Shown here: positions 31,099-42,770 of the stretch, one piece after another
Numbering within the stretch: the first letter of the stretch is position 1
Layout of the letters: every line of letters begins with the position of its first letter
DNA from: Dyella flagellata
Lineage (GTDB): Bacteria > Pseudomonadota > Gammaproteobacteria > Xanthomonadales > Rhodanobacteraceae
Length of the DNA stretch: 64,000 bases
Reading direction: 5' to 3'
Assembly (NCBI RefSeq): GCF_030160275.1
Contig: NZ_BSOA01000040.1
Span: forward strand, 1 to 64,000
The notes under the pieces: model-generated
Seen by the model: only the letters and a program-made list of their open reading frames with translations
What the model was told of the DNA's origin: nothing
Database searches by the model: none
Translations under genes and position numbers: made by a program

Positions 31099-32297
31099 GC
31101 GGCATGCCCCAGGAAATCATTCCGCACGGAAGCCCCCGCCTGCGGGAGCGCTGACGTGTTTGCCTTTTTGGCGTCCAAGGGCACCGTTACCAGCAAACGC
31201 GTACCGCGATGCGGCGGCGATTCGATCTGCAACGTCCCGCTTAGCCCGCGTACACGCTCACACATGCCGCTGAGCCCATTGCCATGCGCGGCAAGTCCAC
31301 CTTTGCCATTGTCGCTGATTTGCATTTCCAGCTTGTCTCCATTGCGATCAAAACGCACGCTGGCCATGGTTGCCTCGGCATGACGATGAATATTCGTCAC
31401 CGCCTCGCGCAGGACCAGCGCCAATCCGCGCTCGACATCCTGCGGCAACGAATCGGGCAGCACGCCGTAATCCAGCCGCACGGCGGAGGATTCAAGCATC
31501 AGGCGGGCCGATGCCAGCTCGGCCGCAAGATCGGTGGAACGAATGCCGGTGACGGCGGCACGCACTTCCGCCAAAGCATGCCGCGCCACCCGCTCGGCTT
31601 CTTCCAGTTCGCGCCGCGACGCTTCGCTGTCGCGATCGAAAAGCTTGCGCGAAAGCTCCAGCTTCAAGGTAATCAGGGACAAGGTATGGCCAAGCAGGTC
31701 ATGCAAGTCTCGCCCGATGCGCTCCCGCTCGGCGGTTGCCGCCAGCCTGCGCACTTCGTCATGCGAGAGCCGCAATTGGGAGTCCATTTCCTCGTTTCGG
31801 CGCTCCGCATGAATGATCAGGGCGACGATGAAACTGGTCACCGGGAGCCATATCACTGCCTGCCACGGATAGTGGATCAGCCAAGCCTCGGCCAGACACG
31901 TCGCATTCAGCGCAGCCAGGACGAGCATGTGGCGATAAATGCTCATCCGGCAAACGCGAAACATCACGCAGCCAAAGACAAAGTAGACCAGGCTGCTGCT
32001 GTACCAAGGCATCAATACAAGGGCGAGCGCCACCGTAGCGAGTCCAAAGAACGGCACCTGCCGCTGCGTGGCCACGCAGGACTTGGCGTAAAGCACCAGG
32101 AAGATCGGATAGCTCACCAGGGTGAGCCACAACCAGGTCCAGGAAAACCGGTCGAACAGCGGCGCCACGGGTATCCAGATCGTCCATAGCAGATGCACCG
32201 CATCCACCCAGGGCGACTTGCCCTTGCGGATATTGCGCACCGCCTCCGAATCGGGGGCCGGCGTAAACCAGCGGCGAATAGCGGCTTGCATGGTCAT
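31095..32297 (-). CDS. Membrane histidine kinase (DesK/HPK7-like)
   Basis: 400 residues from the ATG at 32297, which has GGGGGA at 7-nt spacing; a GTG at 32333 is an alternative. Four to five hydrophobic segments occupy residues about 35-160, followed by a dimerisation helix with the phospho-acceptor H199 (ERIGRDLHDLLGH) and an HATPase domain (EAVTNIHRHAEAT, ISDNGKGG, GLSGMCERV). Membrane-embedded sensors of this class often respond to membrane state or the ABC transporter encoded next door. Lies 44 nt after the permease gene. Confidence 0.92.
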   Translation of the reverse strand: MTMQAAIRRWFTPAPDSEAVRNIRKGKSPWVDAVHLLWTIWIPVAPLFDRFSWTWLWLTLVSYPIFLVLYAKSCVATQRQVPFFGLATVALALVLMPWYSSSLVYFVFGCVMFRVCRMSIYRHMLVLAALNATCLAEAWLIHYPWQAVIWLPVTSFIVALIIHAERRNEEMDSQLRLSHDEVRRLAATAERERIGRDLHDLLGHTLSLITLKLELSRKLFDRDSEASRRELEEAERVARHALAEVRAAVTGIRSTDLAAELASARLMLESSAVRLDYGVLPDSLPQDVERGLALVLREAVTNIHRHAEATMASVRFDRNGDKLEMQISDNGKGGLAAHGNGLSGMCERVRGLSGTLQIESPPHRGTRLLVTVPLDAKKANTSALPQAGASVRNDFLGHAA

Positions 32298-32341
32298 GGC
32301 TGCGTCCCCCGCACCGTCATCATCTTCAGACACATCCTACT

Positions 32342-33136
32342 TCAACCGTAGCGCCGCAACCTGCGCACGGCGATCAGGAAGAAGATGGCGGCAAAGCCCA
32401 CCAGGATCGCGGCATGCCGGATCGCGACGCCATGCTGCAGCCCTAACGCCGTCAGCCCCAGCTGATGCAGGTGGTAACTGGGCCAAACCGGCGCGATCTG
32501 CTGCAGAGTTTTCGGCAACAGGTTGAGCGGGATCCACAGTCCGGACAGGAAGGACATCGGCAAGTAGATAAGGTTGAGCATGCCCGGTGCGCCCTGCCCC
32601 TTGATCAGGGTGCCGACCAGCATGCCCAGTGCGCAGAACGGCAATACGCCCAGCACTCCGGTCAGCAACAGCAGTCCGGCTTGCTGCCAGGACAAGGCCA
32701 CGTGTCCAAGCCCCAGCCCCATCGCGAGCAGCAGCAGGATCACCACCGCAGCTGCCACCATCGCCATCAACATCTTGCCCAGCAGATACGCCCCCGGCGG
32801 CATCGGCAAGGCGCGCTTGTAGGTGAGCAGGCCGCCATCGCGCTCCAGCGCCAATGAAACACCAAAGCCGAACAGGCCCGGGCTCATCACGCCGAACACG
32901 CCATAGCTCACCAAAAGATAGCGAGCGGTGTCGTCACCTGGCGGGTGGCCCATGACGACGCCGAACAACAGATAGAACATGGTGGGAAGCAGCATGATCG
33001 GCAGCATGAAGCCGGGCGCGCGCATGTAGCGCAGGCACTCGCTACGGGCTTCGGCGAGGTAGGCGCCGATGACGCGCCCAGTACTCATGCCCGCTACGGA
33101 TGCTGCCGGCACTACGGGTATCGATACGGTATTCAT
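32342..33136 (-). CDS. ABC-2 type transporter permease
   Basis: 264 residues from the ATG at 33136, which overlaps the ATPase stop by one base (a GTG one codon upstream is possible). Six hydrophobic segments in the ABC-2 arrangement, with the PMSFLSGLWIPLNLLP loop before the last membrane pair. Forms an exporter with the ATPase upstream. Cargo unknown; such exporters with DesKR-type systems move lipids, antibiotics or peptides. Confidence 0.9.
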   Translation of the reverse strand: MNTVSIPVVPAASVAGMSTGRVIGAYLAEARSECLRYMRAPGFMLPIMLLPTMFYLLFGVVMGHPPGDDTARYLLVSYGVFGVMSPGLFGFGVSLALERDGGLLTYKRALPMPPGAYLLGKMLMAMVAAAVVILLLLAMGLGLGHVALSWQQAGLLLLTGVLGVLPFCALGMLVGTLIKGQGAPGMLNLIYLPMSFLSGLWIPLNLLPKTLQQIAPVWPSYHLHQLGLTALGLQHGVAIRHAAILVGFAAIFFLIAVRRLRRYG

Positions 33137-34050
33137 CACGCGGCCTCCTGTTGTTCGCCTTCTTCGCGCGTCAATTCGGTAAATGCCTCGGCCAAGCCGG
33201 CACGCTGCACTTCCAGCGCGCTGAGTGCTGCATCCGCATCAAGCAGGCGACGCAGGACGTTCTCCGGTTCGCTGGTCTGGATGAGCAGGCGCGCACCCTC
33301 ACGTTCGGCTGAGGTCACCTGTGGCCAGGCAGCCACTGCCCTCGGGTCGATATCCGTGGCGCAACGAATGCGTGCTAGCGGTACTTGGGCGCGCAACGCA
33401 TCGACACTTCCCTCGCTCAGCACGCGCCCCTTCGCCATCACAATTACGCGTTGCGCCAGGGCTTCGGCCTCTTCCAGATAGTGCGTGGTCAACACCACCG
33501 AGCAGCCTTCGGCGACCAGGGCTCGCATCGCATTCCACAACTTGCGGCGCGCGTCGATGTCCATGCCTACCGTCGGCTCGTCCAGGAACACCAGTTCAGG
33601 CCTGCCGCACAAGGCGAGCGCAAACTGCACGCGGCGCTGCTGGCCGCCTGACAGCTTGCCGTAAGGCCGGTTCAGCAGATCGCCGATACCTGCCAGCGCC
33701 GCGCTCTCTTCCAGCGGCCGCGGTTGAGGGTAGTAGCTCGACACCAGGCGCAGCAGCTCGCCGACGCGCAGCGTAAACGGCAGCATGGCCGATTGCAGCA
33801 TCACGCCGATGCGGCGGCGTGCCTCGATGCGCTGCGGGTCCATACCGAACAATTCCGCCTTGCCCCCGTCCGGGCGTATCAGCCCAAGCAGAAGACCGAT
33901 GCTGGTGGTTTTGCCGGCGCCGTTGGGTCCCAGCACCGCGAGCAGTTCGCCGCGCTGCAGCAGAAGATTCACGCCGTCGAGCGCGGTAACACCGTTATAA
34001 CGCTTTACTACCCCGTCAAGACGGGCTACGACATCGGATGAGATGGTCAT
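33136..34050 (-). CDS. ABC transporter ATP-binding protein
   Basis: 304 residues. Walker A GPNGAGKTT, Q-loop LGLIRPDGG.., signature LSGGQQRRVQ, Walker B LVFLDEPTVGMD and H-loop LTTHYLEEAE are all visible. A C-terminal DrrA-type extension of about 80 residues follows. First gene of a four-gene operon: ATPase, permease, kinase, response regulator. Confidence 0.94.
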   Translation of the reverse strand: MTISSDVVARLDGVVKRYNGVTALDGVNLLLQRGELLAVLGPNGAGKTTSIGLLLGLIRPDGGKAELFGMDPQRIEARRRIGVMLQSAMLPFTLRVGELLRLVSSYYPQPRPLEESAALAGIGDLLNRPYGKLSGGQQRRVQFALALCGRPELVFLDEPTVGMDIDARRKLWNAMRALVAEGCSVVLTTHYLEEAEALAQRVIVMAKGRVLSEGSVDALRAQVPLARIRCATDIDPRAVAAWPQVTSAEREGARLLIQTSEPENVLRRLLDADAALSALEVQRAGLAEAFTELTREEGEQQEAA

Positions 34051-34119
34051 GTTGGCCTCCTTGCACTGCAGCGTAAGGATGCCAGGCGCGTTTCTGCAGT
34101 TGTCTGCGTCAGCGATCCG

Positions 34120-34137
34120 GGATGACAGCCGTCATCC
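34120..34137. promoter_or_regulatory. Perfect 18-bp palindrome upstream of the ABC exporter operon
   Basis: GGATGAC-AGCC-GTCATCC, 70 nt before the ATPase start and in the divergent gap with the aminotransferase gene. A LuxR-type response regulator could bind such a dyad. It also resembles the REP-like GGGATG palindromes, so it may be only a repeat. Confidence 0.4.
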
Positions 34138-34339
34138 ATTGGATAGCCGCATGGGGGTACCGCCGCCTCGGTCCAGCGGTTATCCTGATGCTTATGCGCC
34201 GGCGGTTTCCCCATACGCGGCGCAGTGCGAACGGGCGCATCGGCCCGGGCTTTAAGGCCCTTCACGCACGAAAAAACATCCTGCCGGCCTGCTTCGCGAT
34301 TGGGTGCGCGAGGCGCTGTCAGATTCGAGGAGAGTAGTT

Positions 34340-35836
34340 ATGGGCGTCATCGAACAGCTGCGCGAACTGCGCGAATTTGGCGGCAAGCCGCGGACCACCG
34401 GCCTGGACGACGCCACCATCGAGCGCATGGCCGCTCTGGACCCGCAACTCGTACAGGCTATTGCCGACGCCGTCGCGCGCCACCGCCAATTGCGCGCCGA
34501 ACTGGGCGACTTCCTGAAGTTGAACGAAGCCGAGCAACTCACGCAGCTGCTCAGCGACTTCGTGAATTTCTACCCGGACGATGCCATCAACCCCTACGTG
34601 CCGGCGGCCGCCCGCGGCCCGTGGATCGTTACGCTGAAAGGCGCTGTGGTGCACGACAACGGTGGCTACGGCATGCTGGGTTTCGGCCACAACAACGCCG
34701 CGATCGATGCGGCGCTGGCGCGTGGGCAAGTGATGGCCAACGTGATGACACCCAGCGTTTCACAGATGCGCTTTTCGCAGGCGCTGAATCGCGAGCTTGG
34801 CCGCCATCGCGGCAACAATCCTTATACGCGCTACCTGTGCCTGAATTCCGGCTCGGAGTCGGTGGGCCTGGCTTGTCGCATCGCCGATGTGAATGCCAAG
34901 CTGATGACCGACCCGGGTGCGCGCTATGCCGGGCGCACGATCAAGCGCATTGCCGTGAAGGGCGCCTTCCACGGCCGCACCGATCGTCCGGCGCTGTATT
35001 CGGATTCGTCGCGCCGCACCTACGTGCAGCATCTGGCGAGCTACCGCCATGAAGATACGCTGCTCACCGTGGCGCCCTACGACACCGCCCAGCTGGAAGC
35101 CGTGTTCGCCGACGCGGACAAGCACGGCTGGTTCATTGAGGCGATGTTCCTGGAACCGGTGATGGGCGAAGGCGACCCGGGCCGTTCGGTGACGCCGGCG
35201 TTCTATCAGGCGGCGCGCGAGCTGACCGAATCGCACGGCTCGCTGCTGTTGGTCGACTCCATCCAGGCCGGCCTGCGCGCGCATGGCGTGCTGTCGATCA
35301 TCGACTACCCCGGCTTCGAAAAGCTGGCACCGCCAGATATGGAAACCTTCTCCAAGGCGCTCAACGCCGGCCAGTATCCGCTCTCGGTGCTGGCAGTGAG
35401 CGACCGCGTAGCCGGTCTGTACCGCAAGGGCATCTACGGCAACACCATGACCGCCAACCCGCGCGCGCTGGACGTGGCGCTGGCCACCCTGGACCAGCTC
35501 ACCGACGAGGTGCGCAACAACATTCGCACCCGCGGCCAGGAATTCGTCGACAAGCTCAATGGGCTGAAGGACGAACTGGGCGGACTGATCACCAAGGTGC
35601 AGGGCACGGGTCTGTTGTTCTCCTGCGAACTGGCGCCGCAGTTCAAGTGCTACGGCGCCGAATCCACCGAGGAATACATGCGCGAGCGCGGCATCGGCGT
35701 GATCCACGGCGGCGCCAATTCGCTGCGCTTCACGCCGCACTTCAACATCACCAGCGCGGAAGTGGACATGGTGATTGCGCACGTGCGCCACGCACTGCTG
35801 GAAGGCCCGCGCAAGAGCGAAGCTCAAGCGGCCTGA
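34340..35836 (+). CDS. Class III (ornithine/acetylornithine-type) PLP aminotransferase of unknown substrate
   Basis: 498 residues from the ATG at 34340 (SD GAGGAGAG). About 90 extra N-terminal residues precede the aminotransferase domain. The PLP-binding lysine is K339 in FSKALNAGQYPLS, with LLLVDSIQAG as the cofactor aspartate segment and LNSGSESVGLACRIAD at the helix that binds the phosphate. Substrate not assignable. It stands alone, divergent from the ABC operon, and is followed by REP-like palindromes. Confidence 0.85.
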   Translation: MGVIEQLRELREFGGKPRTTGLDDATIERMAALDPQLVQAIADAVARHRQLRAELGDFLKLNEAEQLTQLLSDFVNFYPDDAINPYVPAAARGPWIVTLKGAVVHDNGGYGMLGFGHNNAAIDAALARGQVMANVMTPSVSQMRFSQALNRELGRHRGNNPYTRYLCLNSGSESVGLACRIADVNAKLMTDPGARYAGRTIKRIAVKGAFHGRTDRPALYSDSSRRTYVQHLASYRHEDTLLTVAPYDTAQLEAVFADADKHGWFIEAMFLEPVMGEGDPGRSVTPAFYQAARELTESHGSLLLVDSIQAGLRAHGVLSIIDYPGFEKLAPPDMETFSKALNAGQYPLSVLAVSDRVAGLYRKGIYGNTMTANPRALDVALATLDQLTDEVRNNIRTRGQEFVDKLNGLKDELGGLITKVQGTGLLFSCELAPQFKCYGAESTEEYMRERGIGVIHGGANSLRFTPHFNITSAEVDMVIAHVRHALLEGPRKSEAQAA

Positions 35837-35849
35837 TTTGGTCTTCGAG

Positions 35850-35914
35850 GTAGGCTGGGATGTCCATCCCAGCTTACTTTCCCGTGCAAGGGGGCTGGGA
35901 TTGTCATCCCAGCT
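35850..35914. repeat. Paired GCTGGGAT palindromes (REP-like)
   Basis: TAGGCTGGGATGTCCATCCC-type dyad followed by GGCTGGGATTGTCATCCCAGC-type dyad (two copies 20 nt apart), just downstream of the aminotransferase gene. Confidence 0.6.
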
Positions 35915-36054
35915 GCGCATGCCGTAGGGCGAAGATAAAGCCAGGTGAAATGTAGGCGTTGTCCGCCACCCGGCTCCCCGTTCCCCTGCTTCTTCACAAG
36001 GCATAGACTGCCGCGACCGGTACCGCCACCGGTCCCAAATCAGGAGGAAGCATC

Positions 36055-36372
36055 ATGTCCATGCGTCTGAGCCTGCTCGCCGCCAGCGCAGTGCTGGTTT
36101 TCGCCAGCGCCGCCTTCGCCGCCACACCCCAAAGCAAACCCCTCTCCCCGTCGCAGCAGAAAATGGCCGATTGCAGCCACGCCGCCAAAGGCAAGACCGG
36201 CGCCGACTACAAGAACGCCGTCAGCTCCTGCATGAAGGGCGATACCACAGCTGCCGCCGCTCCCGCCAAGATGACCCCACAGCAACGCATGTCCGCCTGC
36301 TCCAAGGAGAATGCGGGCAAGAAAGGGGCCGAATACAAGAGTGCCGTCAGCGCCTGCATGAAAGCGCATTGA
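36055..36372 (+). CDS. Small exported PsiF-repeat protein
   Basis: 105 residues; signal peptide of about 22 residues ending AAFAA. The mature part holds two PsiF-type repeats, each with two cysteines ([26 protein letters not shown] and [19 protein letters not shown] read in part). The E. coli relative PsiF is phosphate-starvation inducible and periplasmic; function unknown. AGGAGG precedes the start. A good terminator follows. Confidence 0.85.
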   Translation: MSMRLSLLAASAVLVFASAAFAATPQSKPLSPSQQKMADCSHAAKGKTGADYKNAVSSCMKGDTTAAAAPAKMTPQQRMSACSKENAGKKGAEYKSAVSACMKAH

Positions 36373-36388
36373 TGGCTCTGATTTTCGA

Positions 36389-36416
36389 GGCGCCGCCGCT
36401 GGGCGGCGCCTTTTTT
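36389..36416 (+). terminator. Intrinsic terminator after the PsiF-like gene
   Basis: GGCGCCGCC (36389-36397), loop of four, GGCGGCGCC (36402-36410), then six T. Confidence 0.85.
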
Positions 36417-36460
36417 GTTTCCGGCTATGCTGGCGGCCATTCCCCAGCATGGCCTTGAGC

Positions 36461-37099
36461 ATGAAGATCGTCGAAGTCCGCCATCCGCTCATCCGGCACA
36501 AGCTGGGCCTGATGCGCCGAGCCGGCATCAGCACCAAGGAATTCCGCGAACTGGCTGCCGAAGTCGCCTCGCTGCTGACTTATGAAGCGACCAAGGATCT
36601 TGAAACCATCCAAGCGCAGATCGAAGGCTGGGCCGGCCCCGTGCACGTGGAGCAGATCAAGGGCAAGAAAATCACCATCGTGCCGATCCTGCGCGCCGGC
36701 CTGGGAATGCTGCCCGGCGTGCTGGAGCTGATTCCTTCGGCAAAAGTAAGCGTGGTGGGCTTGCAGCGCGACGAGCAGACGCTGCAGCCGATCGCCTACT
36801 ACGAAAAACTCACTGGTCGCATGGACGAGCGCATCGCGCTGATCGTCGACCCGATGCTAGCCACTGCCGGCACGCTGGTGGCGACGGTGGAGATGCTCAA
36901 GGCCGCCGGCTGCAGACGCATCAAGGGCCTGTTCCTGGTAGCAGCACCGGAAGGCTTGAAGCACGTCGAGGCGACGCATCCGGACATCGAGATCTATACC
37001 GCGGCGATCGATGAACGGCTCAACGAGCACGGTTATATCCTGCCCGGGTTGGGGGATGCGGGGGACAAGATTTTCGGGACCAAGCAGCTGCCAGCGTAA
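36461..37099 (+). CDS. upp: Uracil phosphoribosyltransferase
   Basis: 212 residues from the ATG at 36461 ([14 protein letters not shown], the common family start); an ATG four codons upstream is in frame. Motifs: [13 protein letters not shown], the PRPP-binding [10 protein letters not shown], and the uracil-binding [12 protein letters not shown] near the C-terminus. Makes UMP from uracil and PRPP in pyrimidine salvage. Convergent with the proline iminopeptidase gene. Confidence 0.95.
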   Translation: MKIVEVRHPLIRHKLGLMRRAGISTKEFRELAAEVASLLTYEATKDLETIQAQIEGWAGPVHVEQIKGKKITIVPILRAGLGMLPGVLELIPSAKVSVVGLQRDEQTLQPIAYYEKLTGRMDERIALIVDPMLATAGTLVATVEMLKAAGCRRIKGLFLVAAPEGLKHVEATHPDIEIYTAAIDERLNEHGYILPGLGDAGDKIFGTKQLPA

Positions 37100-37113
37100 C
37101 GTATTGCGCTAGG

Positions 37114-39553
<2,440 letters not shown>

Positions 39554-39662
39554 GACGGCTCCGGAGGAAGCACCCAGCCTGCCAGTGCCCGGCGTTTGCG
39601 TCCAGTGCTGCATCGCGACAAAAATCTGGCATAGTGTTTGGACTTCCAAATAGCGGGCCGCC

Positions 39663-40895
39663 ATGAAGACCTCGTTCCCCAAGCAAGACATCAAGGTGCT
39701 GCTGCTCGAAGGCGTGAGCCGCACGGCGGTGGAAACGTTCCAGCGCGCGGGCTACAGCCAGATCGAGTACCACGCCAAATCCCTGCCGGAGGACGAACTG
39801 AAGGCGCGCATTGCCGACGCGCACATCGTGGGCATCCGCTCGCGCACGCATCTCACCGCCGACGTGCTGGACCACGCCAAGCGCTTGATCGCCGTGGGCT
39901 GCTACTGCATCGGCACCAACCAGGTCGAACTCGATGCGGCGGCCAAGCTCGGCATTCCCGTATTCAACGCCCCCTACTCCAACACGCGCAGCGTCGCCGA
40001 ACTGGTGATTGCCGAAGCGATCATGCTGCTGCGTGGCATCCCGCAGAAAAATGCCCTATGCCATCGCGGCGGCTGGACGAAATCGGCCAGCGGCAGTTTC
40101 GAAGTGCGCGACAAGGTCATCGGCATCGTCGGCTACGGCCACATCGGCACACAGGTCGGCGTGCTGGCCGAAAGCCTGGGGATGCGCGTGATCTTCCACG
40201 ACATCGAATCCAAGCTCTCGCTGGGCAATGCGCGTGCCGCGGCGAGCCTGGACGACCTGCTTGAACGCTCCGACATCGTTACGCTGCATGTGCCGGAAAC
40301 ATCGGCTACCAAGCTGATGATCGGCCGCAACGAACTGGAGCGGATGCGCAAGGGTGCGGTACTGATCAATGCTTCGCGTGGCACGGTGGTCGACATCGAC
40401 GCGTTGGCCGATGCCTTGCGCAAGGAGCATCTGGGCGGTGGCGCCATCGACGTATTCCCGGTGGAACCGAAGGGCAACGACGACCCGTTCGTCTCGCCGC
40501 TGATTGGCATGGATAACGTGATCCTGACCCCGCACATCGGCGGCAGCACGCTGGAAGCGCAGGACAATATCGGCATTGAAGTGGCCAGCAAGCTGGTGCG
40601 CTACAGCGACAACGGCTCCACTTTGTCGGCCGTCAATTTTCCCGAAGTGACGCTACCCGAGCATCCACGCAGCCGCCGCCTGCTGCACATCCACCGCAAC
40701 GTTCCCGGCGTGCTTTCGCGCATCAACGAACTGTTCTCCGCCGGCAACATGAACATCGATGCACAGTTCCTGCAGACGCATGCGGACGTGGGTTACGTGG
40801 TGATCGATGTGTCCGCCGACGAGCACCAGGCGGCCGCACTGAAGGACAAGCTCGCTGCCATCCCTGGCACTCTGCGCGCCCGGGTGCTCTACTGA
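39663..40895 (+). CDS. serA: D-3-phosphoglycerate dehydrogenase
   Basis: 410 residues, the type with a single C-terminal ACT domain. NAD-binding GYGHIGTQVG, catalytic Arg in NASRGTVVD, Glu/His pair ending in LTPHIGGST. The ACT domain (about 335-410) begins with LLHIHRNVPGVLSRINELF and gives serine feedback inhibition. First step of serine synthesis; can also reduce 2-oxoglutarate to D-2-hydroxyglutarate. Confidence 0.96.
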   Translation: MKTSFPKQDIKVLLLEGVSRTAVETFQRAGYSQIEYHAKSLPEDELKARIADAHIVGIRSRTHLTADVLDHAKRLIAVGCYCIGTNQVELDAAAKLGIPVFNAPYSNTRSVAELVIAEAIMLLRGIPQKNALCHRGGWTKSASGSFEVRDKVIGIVGYGHIGTQVGVLAESLGMRVIFHDIESKLSLGNARAAASLDDLLERSDIVTLHVPETSATKLMIGRNELERMRKGAVLINASRGTVVDIDALADALRKEHLGGGAIDVFPVEPKGNDDPFVSPLIGMDNVILTPHIGGSTLEAQDNIGIEVASKLVRYSDNGSTLSAVNFPEVTLPEHPRSRRLLHIHRNVPGVLSRINELFSAGNMNIDAQFLQTHADVGYVVIDVSADEHQAAALKDKLAAIPGTLRARVLY

Positions 40896-40900
40896 ACGGG

Positions 40901-40930
40901 CGCAGGCTGGGACGCCCCTCCCAGCCTGCG
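40901..40930. terminator. GCAGGCTGGGA palindrome after serA
   Basis: CGCAGGCTGGGA-CGCCCC-TCCCAGCCTGCG forms a perfect 12-bp stem five nt after the serA stop. Member of the REP-like family; may terminate serA though it has no U tract. Confidence 0.5.
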
Positions 40931-41008
40931 CCTGGATGCCTGATTCAAGCCAGACCGCATTTAGGCCGATAGATCCCATGACTCGGCTCCTTTTGGTGCG
41001 GTTTTCCC

Positions 41009-42664
41009 ATGATTTTCCGATTTCGTGACTTGCGCATCGCCGTCCGACTTGGCCTGCTTGGGCTGATCCTGCTAACGGCCACCGTCATTGTGGGGCTCGG
41101 CGGCTGGCGTGGGCTGATACGAACGCATGAGCTGCAGGTACGCTCCGCCGCGATGGCGGCCCAGTTCGCTGCGGCCGTGGATCAGGCACGCGTCGCCCAG
41201 GTCGATTTCAAGAAACAGGTACAGGAATGGAAAGACCTGCTGCTGCGCGGCGCGGATGCCGCTGCCTTCAAGAAATACCATGATGCCTTCATCGCACGCG
41301 CGCATGCGGTCGATACGGATCTCGCCACCCTGAAACGGCAAATGAGCGAACTCGGCCTGGACACCCATGGCGTGGACGGCGCGATCGCCACCCACGCTGA
41401 ACTCGGCACGAAATACCTCGCCGCCATCGGGCACTACGACGCCAAGGATGAGAAGAGTGTGCATGTAGTCGACGGGCTGGTGGCAGGTATCGATCGCGCA
41501 CCCACCACCGCCATCGACGGACTGGTCGCTGGTATGAAGCATGAGGCCGAAGCCGCATCCAAACGCCTCGACGAGCAGAGCAGCGCGGCATTCAACCAGG
41601 CCTGTATGCTGCTGGCGTCGGTCGTACTGAGCGCCATGGTCGCTGGCGCCGTGCTGGTGTGGCTGCTTGCCTACAGCATCACCGCCCCGCTGGGCCGTGC
41701 CGTAAAAGTGGCGCAGGCGGTGGCCAAAGGCGATCTCTCCACCGAAATCGTTGCAACGAGCGGCGATGAAACGGGCAAGCTGCTTGCCGCGCTGGCGGTC
41801 ATGAATGGGCAATTGCGCAACGTGGTAAGCATCATCCGCGCTGGCTCCACCGAGATTTCCGCCTCCACCCGGCAGATCGCCGTGGGCAACCAGGACCTTT
41901 CGCAGCGCACCAGCGAACAGGCGGCGGCGCTGGAAGAAACCGCCTCGTCGATGCAGTCCTTCACCAACAGCGTAAATGCCAATGCCATGCGCGCCAACGA
42001 CGCCAGTCGCCTGGCGAAGTCGGCGTCCGACATGGCACGCCAGAGCGGCGCATCCATGTCCGATGCCGTGGGTGCGATGACGCAGGTGCAGGATGTGGCG
42101 AGCCGCATCACGGAAATCACCGAAACGATGGACCGCATCGCCACGCAAACTCACATCCTGGCGCTGAACGCCGCCGTGGAAGCTGCGCGCGCAGGCGAGG
42201 CCGGCAAGGGTTTCAACATCGTGGCCGCCGAAGTGCAGTCCCTCGCACGCAGCTCGCGCACGGCATCCAGCGAAATTCGCGCCTTGATCGAAGAATCCGT
42301 CGCCATCATCGAAAATGGCACGCAGATCATCAACCGCACGGAATCGATGGTCGGCAAGCTGCTCGACAGTGTGGCCGACGTTACCGAGACGGTGGAATCT
42401 ATCGCCACGCTGAGCATGGAACAGGCAGATGGCATCCTGCAGGTAAATCGCGCCGTGCGGCAGATGGATGAGGTGACGCAGAACAACGCCGCGCTGGTGG
42501 AAGAAGCCGCTGCCGCGGCCGACACAGTGCAGCTGCGTGCGCGTTCGCTGGTCGAGAGCGTGGAGTTCTTCAAGCTCGACGCCAAGGAAGCTGTCAAAGG
42601 CGTCCAGGTGCAGGCGACGCATGTACGCGTGCCTGCGTCGTCGTCACATTTGCAAGCGGCCTGA
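41009..42664 (+). CDS. Methyl-accepting chemotaxis protein
   Basis: 551 residues: TM1 about 10-33, a helical periplasmic sensor of roughly 155 residues, TM2 about 193-217, HAMP to about 270, then the coiled-coil signalling domain with the conserved tip (NAAVEAARAGEAGKGFNIVAAEVQ). No NWETF-type CheR docking tail. Ligand unknown. Links with the motAB genes in the window as part of a motile lifestyle. Confidence 0.93.
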   Translation: MIFRFRDLRIAVRLGLLGLILLTATVIVGLGGWRGLIRTHELQVRSAAMAAQFAAAVDQARVAQVDFKKQVQEWKDLLLRGADAAAFKKYHDAFIARAHAVDTDLATLKRQMSELGLDTHGVDGAIATHAELGTKYLAAIGHYDAKDEKSVHVVDGLVAGIDRAPTTAIDGLVAGMKHEAEAASKRLDEQSSAAFNQACMLLASVVLSAMVAGAVLVWLLAYSITAPLGRAVKVAQAVAKGDLSTEIVATSGDETGKLLAALAVMNGQLRNVVSIIRAGSTEISASTRQIAVGNQDLSQRTSEQAAALEETASSMQSFTNSVNANAMRANDASRLAKSASDMARQSGASMSDAVGAMTQVQDVASRITEITETMDRIATQTHILALNAAVEAARAGEAGKGFNIVAAEVQSLARSSRTASSEIRALIEESVAIIENGTQIINRTESMVGKLLDSVADVTETVESIATLSMEQADGILQVNRAVRQMDEVTQNNAALVEEAAAAADTVQLRARSLVESVEFFKLDAKEAVKGVQVQATHVRVPASSSHLQAA

Positions 42665-42693
42665 GCTACCGATAACGGAGATGGCGGCCATGC

Positions 42694-42770
42694 GCTGGCC
42701 GGGATGACAATCCCGGCAACCCGATGCCGCCGATACGACAAGCTGGGATTGGCATCCCGGCCTACGCGAC
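42694..42770. repeat. Paired CCGGGATG / GCTGGGAT palindromes (REP-like)
   Basis: GCCGGGATGACAATCCCGGC-type dyad, then AAGCTGGGATTGGCATCCCGGCC-type dyad, between the chemoreceptor and the next convergent gene. Confidence 0.55.
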
